Shown here: positions 57,714 through 64,000 of the stretch, one piece after another
How positions within the stretch are numbered: position 1 is the stretch's first letter
How the letters are laid out: the number at the start of each line of letters is the position of its first letter
Assembly (NCBI GenBank): GCA_963817335.1
Contig: CAWFNX010000005.1
Coordinates: forward strand, 1,178,001-1,242,000
Source: AV40 sp963817335
GTDB taxonomy: Bacteria; Verrucomicrobiota; Verrucomicrobiia; Chthoniobacterales; UBA10450
Reading direction: 5' to 3'
DNA length: 64,000 nucleotides
Made by a program: the position numbers and the translations under genes
Notes under the pieces: generated by a model
What the model was told of the DNA's origin: nothing
The model's database searches: none
Seen by the model: the letters and a program-made list of their open reading frames with translations, nothing else

Positions 57714-58220
57714 ATGTTGTGCGACGTTTGTAAATGCAATGACGCAACGGTCTTCCTGACCCAGATCGTTGAAGGGAAGATGCAGAAGGTGAATCTCTGC
57801 GATGCCTGCTCGAAAGAAAAAGGCGTTCAGGATCCAACCGGTTTTGCCCTGGCCGACTTGCTTCTTGGAATCGGCGCGGCCGAAGAAATTGAAAAAGGCA
57901 TTGGGGGGGCGAGCCAGCGTTGTCCGGTTTGCGGTTTCACCCAGGCTGATTTCAAAAAGACCGGCCGGCTGGGATGCAGCGCATGTTACACCACCTTTAC
58001 CGAGGCGCTGAACGCATTGCTAAAAGCGATGCACAAAGGCACGTCGCACGTGGGCAAGGTACCGCAGCGCGCCCACCGCGCGTTGGAGCTCAGCGATCGG
58101 ATGCGTAATCTTAACGAAAGTCTCCAAAAAGCGGTGGCCGAAGAGAATTACGAGACAGCCGCGTCTTTGCGCGATCAAATCAAGCAACTCGAAGGCGATT
58201 CAACGAGGGTAGGACCGTGA
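57714..58220 (+). CDS. mcsA: McsA-like zinc/UVR-domain protein
   Basis: McsA activates the arginine kinase McsB and helps Clp-mediated stress proteolysis. The 168-residue protein has two CxxC pairs (CDVCKC and LCDACSK), two more in RCPVCGF and LGCSACY, and a C-terminal UVR domain (ENYETAASLRDQIKQLE). The order mcsA-mcsB-clpC matches the Gram-positive operon, but no ctsR gene precedes it. Confidence 0.9.
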   Translation: MLCDVCKCNDATVFLTQIVEGKMQKVNLCDACSKEKGVQDPTGFALADLLLGIGAAEEIEKGIGGASQRCPVCGFTQADFKKTGRLGCSACYTTFTEALNALLKAMHKGTSHVGKVPQRAHRALELSDRMRNLNESLQKAVAEENYETAASLRDQIKQLEGDSTRVGP

Positions 58221-59335
58221 AATTCGCGAACCTGATGTCCAACGCCGGAGAGTGGCTCCGCGGCGAAGGGCCACATCATCAAATTGTCGTCAGTAGTCGA
58301 GTGCGGCTGGCGCGCAATTTGCGCGATCGCGCGTTTCCTGGTCACGCGAAAAAAGCGGAGCGCACCGCGATTCTGGAGATGATCAAGCCGTGTGTGGAAC
58401 GACTTCCTGAAATGCAGGATTCGTTTTCGGAGTTTTTGCAGGACTTGTCCGCCTTGGAAAAACAAGTCCTGGTCGAGCGCCATTTGATCAGTCGCGAACA
58501 AGCCGCCAAGAGCGCCGGCAGCGCGGTCATCATGAATCGCCGCCAGACCCTCAGCATCATGATCAATGAGGAAGACCATCTTCGGATGCAATCCATGCGC
58601 TCGGGGTTGCAATTGAAGCAGGCGTTCAAGCTTTTGGATAAGATCGACACCGCGCTCGAAGGCGAGCTCGAGTTCGCCTACGATCCGCGACTCGGTTATT
58701 TGACGGCCTGCCCGACCAACGTCGGAACCGGCATGCGCGCATCCGCGATGTTGCATTTGCCGGGGTTGGTTTTGAGCGAGTTGATCAACCAGGTCGTACA
58801 AGCGGTCAGCAAAATCGGCCTGGCGGTGCGCGGCTTTTATGGCGAAGGAACCGAGGCGATGGGCAACCTGTTCCAGATTTCAAACCAGACGACCCTGGGG
58901 GAAAAAGAAGACGAGATCATTACCCGGCTGACCAAAGTGATCGAGACCATCATCCACAAGGAGCACGACGCGCGGCAGGTCTTGATCCAGAAAAAGCCGA
59001 ATACTCTCTGGGACCAGATCGGTCGCGCATACGGTGTGCTTACTTATGCCCATGCCATGAGCTCCAAGGAAGCGCTGAACCTGCTGTCCATCATCAAGCT
59101 CGGAATCGATCTGGGCGCGTTCCCTGAGGATAAGCGGCTGGCCATCGACGAATTGTTCATGGATACCCAGCCGGCCCACCTCCAGCGAAGCTCGCAACAG
59201 AAGCTTACCGCGGAAGAGCGCGACCATCTTCGCGCCCAAATTGTCCGGGCGCGTTTGAAAGTGCTCCCCAAACCTGATATCAGTAAGCTGGCGAAGGAAG
59301 CGGGCAACGGCTCAAATCCCGGGCCAACCGAATAA
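58217..59335 (+). CDS. mcsB: Protein-arginine kinase McsB
   Basis: McsB phosphorylates arginine residues and marks proteins for ClpC-ClpP. The 372-residue protein is an ATP:guanido phosphotransferase: VVSSRVRLARNLRD, IMINEEDHLRMQ, the loop around CPTNVGTGMRASAMLHLPGL with the reactive Cys (about residue 165) and the RGFYGEGTEAMGNLFQISN box. The GTG start overlaps mcsA by 4 bp, which implies coupled translation. Arg-phosphorylation in this phylum is plausible but unproven here. Confidence 0.95.
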   Translation: MKFANLMSNAGEWLRGEGPHHQIVVSSRVRLARNLRDRAFPGHAKKAERTAILEMIKPCVERLPEMQDSFSEFLQDLSALEKQVLVERHLISREQAAKSAGSAVIMNRRQTLSIMINEEDHLRMQSMRSGLQLKQAFKLLDKIDTALEGELEFAYDPRLGYLTACPTNVGTGMRASAMLHLPGLVLSELINQVVQAVSKIGLAVRGFYGEGTEAMGNLFQISNQTTLGEKEDEIITRLTKVIETIIHKEHDARQVLIQKKPNTLWDQIGRAYGVLTYAHAMSSKEALNLLSIIKLGIDLGAFPEDKRLAIDELFMDTQPAHLQRSSQQKLTAEERDHLRAQIVRARLKVLPKPDISKLAKEAGNGSNPGPTE

Positions 59336-61803
59336 TGAACAATTTTACTCCCCGCGCCCAACAGGTCCTTCAACTCGCTCGTAAGGAAGCGGACCGTTTC
59401 AATCATAATTACGTCGGCACCGAGCATCTCTTGCTCGGGCTGATCAAGCTTGGCCAGGGCGTGGCGGTAAACGTTCTCCAAAAAATGGGGCTCGATCTCG
59501 AGACCGTTCGGATGGAAGTCGAGAAACAAGTTGGCTCCGGCCCGGAGACCAAAATTGTCGGCAACATTCCCTACACTCCGCGGGTGAAAAAAGTTTTGGC
59601 GCTCGCGGGCAAGGAAGCGAAGGCTCTCAACCATTCCTACGTCGGCACCGAACACATTCTTCTCGGGTTGTTGCGCGAAGGCGAAGGCGTGGCCGCGCGC
59701 GTATTAAAGAGTCTGGAAATCGATATCGAACGCACCCGGAATGAAATTTTGAAGGAACTCGATCCCAACTTCACCCCGTCGGAATCCGAAGAAGGAGGCG
59801 AGCCGACTTCGAAGAAGGATGTTAAAACGCCGGCCCTTCGCGCATTTGGCCGCGATCTGACCGAGCTGGCAAAGAAGGGCGAGCTCGATCCAGTGATCGG
59901 GCGCCACAACGAAATCGAGCGGGTGATCCAAGTGCTTTGCCGCCGCACCAAAAACAATCCAGTCCTGATTGGCGAAGCTGGCGTTGGAAAAACTGCGATC
60001 GCCGAAGGCCTCGCTCAGGAAATTGCCAGCGGCAACGTTCCCGAGTTGCTGCGCGATAAACGCGTGGTCACGCTCGATCTCGCGCTGATGGTCGCCGGCA
60101 CGAAATATCGCGGTCAGTTCGAGGAGCGGATCAAAGCGGTGATGGATGAAATTCGCCGTTCCAAGAACGTGATCCTCTTCATCGATGAGTTGCACACGAT
60201 CGTGGGCGCAGGGTCGGCCGAAGGCGCGATGGATGCGTCAAATATCATCAAGCCGGCTTTGAGTCGTGGCGAATTGCAATGCGTGGGCGCGACCACCATG
60301 AACGAGTATCGCAAGTACATCGAAAAGGACGCGGCATTGGAGCGCCGTTTTCAAACGGTAAAAGTCGATGCACCGACCATTGATGAAGCGATTGAAATTC
60401 TCAAGGGACTCCGTCCGAAGTACGAAGCACACCACAAGGCGAAGTTGACCGACGAAGCCCTCGAGACCGCCGTGAAATTTTCCGAGCGTTACATCACCGG
60501 TCGTTTTCTGCCGGACAAGGCGATTGACGTCATGGACGAAGCCGGGGCGCGCGCCCGGATCAACTCGATGACGCGTCCACCGGACGTGAAAGAGATTGAG
60601 AAGGATATCGAACAGATCCGCCTTCAGAAAGAGGCCGCGATCAAAGCGCAAGATTTCGAAAAAGCTGCCTCGCTCCGGGACAAGGAAAAGCAGACCAAGG
60701 AAAAACTCGATTCGATCATGCAGAAGTGGCGCCAGGAGCGGGAGGAGAAGGAAGTCCTCGTGACCGGCGACGACATGATGCACATCATTTCCAAAGTTAC
60801 CGGGGTTCCGCTTCAGCGAATGGAACAGGCCGAAACGGAGAAGCTCCTCAAGATGGAGGAGGAGTTGAAAGGCAAAGTGATTGGCCAGGACGAAGCGGTC
60901 GTCGCCGTCTCCAAAGCGTTGCGTCGCAGCCGCGCTGATCTCAAAGATCCTCGACGTCCGATCGGTTCGTTCATTTTCCTCGGCCCAACCGGCGTCGGTA
61001 AAACGTTTCTCGCCCAAAAGCTTGCCGAGTTCATGTTCGGCGATCGCGATGCGCTGATTCAGATCGACATGTCGGAGTACATGGAAAAATTCACGGCGTC
61101 ACGATTGATCGGTTCGCCGCCGGGATATGTCGGATACGAGGAAGGCGGCCAACTTTCCGAAGCGGTCCGCCGCCGTCCCTACGCGGTGGTGTTGTTCGAT
61201 GAGATCGAGAAAGCGCACCCCGACGTGATGCATCTGTTGTTGCAGATCCTCGAGGAGGGAAAGATTACCGATTCGTTAGGCCGGAAGATCGATTTCCGGA
61301 ACACAATCATTATCATGACTTCGAACGTCGGGGCCGAGTTGCTCAAGAAGCAGACGACGATGGGATTCGGCGCCCCGCGCGAAGGTCACGATTACGATTC
61401 GATGCGGGAGAAGATTCTCGAAGAAACCAAGCGCGTGTTTAAGCCGGAGTTCCTCAATCGTCTGGATGAGATCACTGTGTTCCACTCGCTGCAAAAATCG
61501 GATCTTCTTCAGATCGTCGACCTCGAAGTCGAGAAGGTGAAGGCCCGGCTCAAAGCCAAGGAGGTCGAGATCGTCCTGGACAGCTCTGCCCACGAGTTCG
61601 TGATCGAAAAGGGTTACGATCCAAACTACGGTGCGCGGCCGATGCGGCGCGCGGTGGAACGTTATCTGGAAGATCCGCTCGCGGAAGAGATTTTGCGCGG
61701 CAATGTGAAACCTGGCAGCAAGGTTGAGGTCACGGCGAAAGACGGAAAGCTTGTGTTCACATCGGACACCAGCAAGGCGAAGCTGGCTGAGCCGATCAGC
61801 TGA
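59335..61803 (+). CDS. clpC: ATP-dependent Clp protease ATP-binding subunit ClpC
   Basis: ClpC unfolds proteins for ClpP. The 822-residue AAA+ protein has the two N-terminal repeats (residues 1-145), D1 Walker A GEAGVGKT (about 213), a UVR middle domain near 421-455 and D2 Walker A GPTGVGKT (about 550). It ends in the usual D2-small domain. The ATG at 59335 overlaps the mcsB stop by one base (TAATG). The N-domain would bind phosphoarginine, which fits mcsA/mcsB. A clpP gene is not in the window. Confidence 0.97.
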   Translation: MNNFTPRAQQVLQLARKEADRFNHNYVGTEHLLLGLIKLGQGVAVNVLQKMGLDLETVRMEVEKQVGSGPETKIVGNIPYTPRVKKVLALAGKEAKALNHSYVGTEHILLGLLREGEGVAARVLKSLEIDIERTRNEILKELDPNFTPSESEEGGEPTSKKDVKTPALRAFGRDLTELAKKGELDPVIGRHNEIERVIQVLCRRTKNNPVLIGEAGVGKTAIAEGLAQEIASGNVPELLRDKRVVTLDLALMVAGTKYRGQFEERIKAVMDEIRRSKNVILFIDELHTIVGAGSAEGAMDASNIIKPALSRGELQCVGATTMNEYRKYIEKDAALERRFQTVKVDAPTIDEAIEILKGLRPKYEAHHKAKLTDEALETAVKFSERYITGRFLPDKAIDVMDEAGARARINSMTRPPDVKEIEKDIEQIRLQKEAAIKAQDFEKAASLRDKEKQTKEKLDSIMQKWRQEREEKEVLVTGDDMMHIISKVTGVPLQRMEQAETEKLLKMEEELKGKVIGQDEAVVAVSKALRRSRADLKDPRRPIGSFIFLGPTGVGKTFLAQKLAEFMFGDRDALIQIDMSEYMEKFTASRLIGSPPGYVGYEEGGQLSEAVRRRPYAVVLFDEIEKAHPDVMHLLLQILEEGKITDSLGRKIDFRNTIIIMTSNVGAELLKKQTTMGFGAPREGHDYDSMREKILEETKRVFKPEFLNRLDEITVFHSLQKSDLLQIVDLEVEKVKARLKAKEVEIVLDSSAHEFVIEKGYDPNYGARPMRRAVERYLEDPLAEEILRGNVKPGSKVEVTAKDGKLVFTSDTSKAKLAEPIS

Positions 61804-61818
61804 CAATATCGGCGCGGA

Positions 61819-62712
61819 TCACGCGCGGGGGTGCGCTTCGGCGTAGGCTTTCTTCAAACGTTCGACGGTTACGTGCGTGTAAATTTGAGTCGTCGACAGG
61901 CTGGCGTGACCCAACAGCGCCTGGACGCTGCGCAGGTCCGCGCCCCGATCCAGCATGTGAGTGGCAAAGCTGTGCCGAAGTTTGTGCGGACTAATTGAGA
62001 TCGGAATCGATGTGTGTCGCAAATAGCGTTTTAAAACCAGCCAGATCGAATGCGACGAAATTCGTTTTCGCATTTTGTTGATGAACAGCGCGCCACTGTG
62101 GACGTTGGCCGCGGAACGATATTTTTGGATCGCCTCCAGGGCCGGCGCGCCGATCGGGCAAACTCGCTCTTTTCGGCCTTTGCCAAAAACCCGGACCGAT
62201 TCGGTGTAGAGATCGACGTCTTCGACGTCGAGAGCGGCGAGTTCGCTCAAACGCAGGCCGCTGCTGTAGAAAAGCTCCATGATGGCCGTGTCGCGCAGCG
62301 GCATCCATTCCGGGGCGGCTCGTTCCTTGGGAATTTTCATTGGCGCAGCCAGCAATTCGTCGATCTGTTGCCGCGTGAGCACGAGCGGAAGTTTTTTTTC
62401 CAGTTTTGGAAGCTGCAATTGGCGCAACGGGTCAACCCGCAATTTTTTTCGATCGGTCAAAAACTTGTAGAACGCGCGCAAAGCGGAGAACTGCAGACGA
62501 ACATATGATCGTTCCTGCCCGCGCTTCACGATGGCGAAGAGATAATCCCGGAAATCGTCAGTGCTGCATTGCTTCCAGGGTTTTGTGGTGTGCGCGCGAA
62601 ATGCCAAAAGCGCGGCCCGGTATGCTTTCGTGGTACGCGGTGAAGCGTTCTGCTCAACCGCGAGATAGCGAAGGAATTCCTCGAGAAGCGTGTCTTTCGT
62701 TACTTTTGTCAT
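61819..62712 (-). CDS. Tyrosine recombinase XerC/XerD family
   Basis: Xer recombinases resolve chromosome dimers at dif sites. The 297-residue protein has a SAM-like N-terminal domain (FLRYLAVEQNASPRTTKAY) and the full catalytic set: Arg154 (SGLRLSEL), Lys178 (FGKGRKER), His243 and Arg246 (HKLRHSFATH), His269 (LGHASLSTTQIY) and Tyr278. I see no extra helix insertion typical of integron integrases between the second and third catalytic boxes. It therefore looks like a housekeeping Xer and not the source of the attC arrays. Confidence 0.93.
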   Translation of the reverse strand: MTKVTKDTLLEEFLRYLAVEQNASPRTTKAYRAALLAFRAHTTKPWKQCSTDDFRDYLFAIVKRGQERSYVRLQFSALRAFYKFLTDRKKLRVDPLRQLQLPKLEKKLPLVLTRQQIDELLAAPMKIPKERAAPEWMPLRDTAIMELFYSSGLRLSELAALDVEDVDLYTESVRVFGKGRKERVCPIGAPALEAIQKYRSAANVHSGALFINKMRKRISSHSIWLVLKRYLRHTSIPISISPHKLRHSFATHMLDRGADLRSVQALLGHASLSTTQIYTHVTVERLKKAYAEAHPRA

Positions 62713-62807
62713 GTCGACCGACGTGGAGACATCTCTGGATATTTCAGATCAAACAACGGCCAGACTACGGCAGGAGATTCCTCGACTTCGCTCGGAATGA
62801 CAAAGGA

Positions 62808-63314
62808 TCAAAAATCTGGGTCCGGTTTCTCAATCACGTATCGCGTCTGCGCCGCGTCCGCTCGGCCGCTCAACTGGCTCTTGAAAATGGGCGGCGGATT
62901 CGTCGAGATAATTTTGAAATCCTTGACCACAAACTCAGGATAAAGCCGGTTGCTGGCCGGTTCGTAGACTTTGTCGCCGCTGAAACTTCCGGTAAGTTTG
63001 TACTCGTAATTGTTGTCCGATCCGAACTTTAACGCCGCGCGGTCCGGCGCGAGCTTTTCCTTTTCGTTCAACATCACCAGCTGCGCGGTGCTCCATGGCT
63101 GGCCCGGTTTGCGGACATACCCCCAGAATTTAAAATCCGGTTTGAAATAGCGCCGGCCGATGTAGTAATCCCCGGGCTGTTCCGCTGCGATCCGTTGCGC
63201 CATTTGGGTCTTCGCGCTCTGGCTCACGGTCGGCTCGGTTTGGCAGCCCGCCACCAGAAGAACCGCCGCCGGAAAAAGTATCCATTTTGTCAGGCCTGAT
63301 CTTAAGATCGACAT
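62808..63314 (-). CDS. Lipoprotein of unknown function
   Basis: The 168-residue protein has a lipoprotein signal with lipobox LLVAGC. The mature part begins TEPTVSQSAKTQMAQRIAAE and contains YYIGRRYFKPDFKFWGYVRKPG, LVMLNEKEKLAPDR and FKLTGSFSGD-like beta elements. I recognise no family. It faces the periplasm, probably anchored in the outer membrane. Confidence 0.75.
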   Translation of the reverse strand: MSILRSGLTKWILFPAAVLLVAGCQTEPTVSQSAKTQMAQRIAAEQPGDYYIGRRYFKPDFKFWGYVRKPGQPWSTAQLVMLNEKEKLAPDRAALKFGSDNNYEYKLTGSFSGDKVYEPASNRLYPEFVVKDFKIISTNPPPIFKSQLSGRADAAQTRYVIEKPDPDF

Positions 63315-63358
63315 CTTTCCAGAATCGACTTCTACTCAACTCTGGGATCTGTGCAATG

Positions 63359-63447
63359 GTGGATCGGGCTCCCGAGCACGATGATGACAGATAGCCGAGC
63401 GTTACCCAATGAAGTTCGCCAAAGCGCTGGGAGCGCGCGTTCCACCT
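63359..63447. repeat. GGTGGA...TCCACC palindromic repeat, copy 3
   Basis: GGTGGATCGGGCTCCCGAGC at the left and GCGCGTTCCACCT at the right, with an AGCGCTGGGAGCGCG-type inner part. Related to 49466-49529. Confidence 0.6.
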
Positions 63448-63485
63448 TTCCTTTGCATCGATCGGCGGCGTCCGTAAAATTTTGC

Positions 63486-63749
63486 ATGCTCGAACTGGAA
63501 GTCTACGCCGCGGGTCTGCGTGATCTGGACAAAATCCTGGAGCTCGATCACCAGCTCTCCTCCATTCCCGGGTTGCGTTACAAGGTCGACCGTAATCACG
63601 ATCTGGTTTACCTCGAGCTCGACCAACCGACTATTACCTTCCGTGAAATTCGCGCGATCTTTCGCAAACTTTCGCTGGACCCTCGTTTCATTGGCGCGAT
63701 TCCATCGGAGCTGCGGCCGAAAACCAAAACGCAGCCGCTTGATATTTAA
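63486..63749 (+). CDS. Small protein of unknown function upstream of an MlaE-like permease
   Basis: The 87-residue protein has a ferredoxin-like beta-alpha pattern (LELEVYAAGLRDLDKILELDH, GLRYKVDRNHDLVYLEL, ITFREIRAIFRKLSLDPRF). I recognise no family. The ATG at 63486 is used because the upstream frame runs through a repeat. It lies 11 bp before the next gene and is probably co-transcribed with it. Confidence 0.62.
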   Translation: MLELEVYAAGLRDLDKILELDHQLSSIPGLRYKVDRNHDLVYLELDQPTITFREIRAIFRKLSLDPRFIGAIPSELRPKTKTQPLDI

Positions 63750-63760
63750 GGTTTGGGCCG

Positions 63761-64000
63761 ATGCTTGTTCGATTTTTTAGCGCCCTCGGCCGGCCGCTCA
63801 TTCGGTTCGTCCAGTATTTGGGCGAAATCGTGATGCTTGGCGCCGACACGTTCCGCTCTCTTTTCACTCACCGGCTGCGTTGGAAATTGTTTCTTAATCA
63901 AGTCGTCGAGATAGGGTTGCTTTCGCAGCTGGTGGTGGTCATCACCGGCGGTTTCACTGGCGCGGTTTTTTCCGCGCAAACCTATTTCCAATTTCACAAA
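63761..64000 (+). CDS. MlaE/YrbE-type ABC transporter permease, N-terminal part
   Basis: The last 80 codons in the window encode the start of a permease of the phospholipid (Mla) type. They show a cytosolic start (ALGRPLIRFVQYLGEIVML), the characteristic LFLNQVVEIGLLSQLVVVI helix and GGFTGAVFSAQTYFQF, the conserved MlaE region. The gene continues beyond the window end. The partner ATPase (MlaF) and MCE protein are expected downstream. Confidence 0.85.
   Translation, partial: MLVRFFSALGRPLIRFVQYLGEIVMLGADTFRSLFTHRLRWKLFLNQVVEIGLLSQLVVVITGGFTGAVFSAQTYFQFHK

Noticed and set aside
61276..61282. GTTAGGC inside clpC
   Set aside because: It is ordinary coding sequence (DSLGRK region) with no partner box, so a chance match.
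61819..62712. Tyrosine recombinase as the missing integron integrase
   Set aside because: The catalytic residues fit, but the sequence lacks the extra helix between catalytic boxes typical of IntI and it sits in a housekeeping context, so XerC/D is better.

Overview
The window looks like chromosome of a Gram-negative, free-living bacterium, most likely a soil-type Verrucomicrobiota (Spartobacteria/Chthoniobacterales-like). That placement is inference from gene content: a DUF1800-DUF1501 pair, a bactofilin, hopanoid/squalene-type genes, a McsA-McsB-ClpC operon, many small secreted proteins, and very many intergenic palindromes. No rRNA and no marker that fixes the species is present.

Layout. 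0-4.7 kb: end of lepA, lepB, a membrane protein, a squalene/phytoene synthase and two small secreted proteins that share a C-terminal motif. 4.86-9.09 kb: seven attC-like recombination sites separating small, mostly unknown genes. This is an integron cassette array with no integrase in the window (a CALIN-type locus). 9.3-19.4 kb: UbiD, molybdenum-cofactor genes (moaA, moaC, mogA/moaB), an M23 peptidase, a PHP phosphatase, ybaB and dnaX. 19.4-28.3 kb: a glycosyltransferase bracketed by two copies of a structured repeat, a P1-type peptidase operon, the DUF1800/DUF1501 pair and an ornithine-cyclodeaminase-family enzyme. 28.4-41 kb: bactofilin, a threonine/serine dehydratase, an oxidoreductase, a DUF885 protein, an MFS transporter with an amino-acid racemase, an SGNH hydrolase, tRNA-Val, a MaoC-like protein, a histone-tail-like basic protein and two aldo-keto reductases. 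41.2-48.5 kb: purM, purF and purL on the minus strand, interrupted by a plus-strand cyclase-TPR gene. 49-55.7 kb: an HpnO-like aminotransferase, a second short attC-bounded segment, paralogous small membrane proteins, transaldolase, trmL and an Asn/Lys/Gln-rich secreted protein. 55.8-64 kb: a LolD-like ATPase, ilvE, the mcsA-mcsB-clpC operon, a XerC/D recombinase and the start of an MlaE-like permease.

Two things stand out. First, the integron-type cassette arrays at 4.86-9.09 kb and about 51 kb: every attC points the same way, cassette genes often end inside the R'' box, and one cassette carries an inverted gene. Second, a family of about 50-60 bp palindromes with GTAG...CTAC ends sits both between genes and, in frame, inside genes (three times in purL, once in dnaX, once at the end of the threonine dehydratase gene). 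It resembles in style the Rickettsia palindromic elements, and it supplies stop codons or extra residues. Other repeat families appear to have supplied the N-termini of secreted or cytosolic enzymes.

The core genes (purine synthesis, MoCo synthesis, DNA replication, stress proteolysis) look intact and ordinary. The accessory interest lies in the cassettes and in repeat-driven remodelling of genes.
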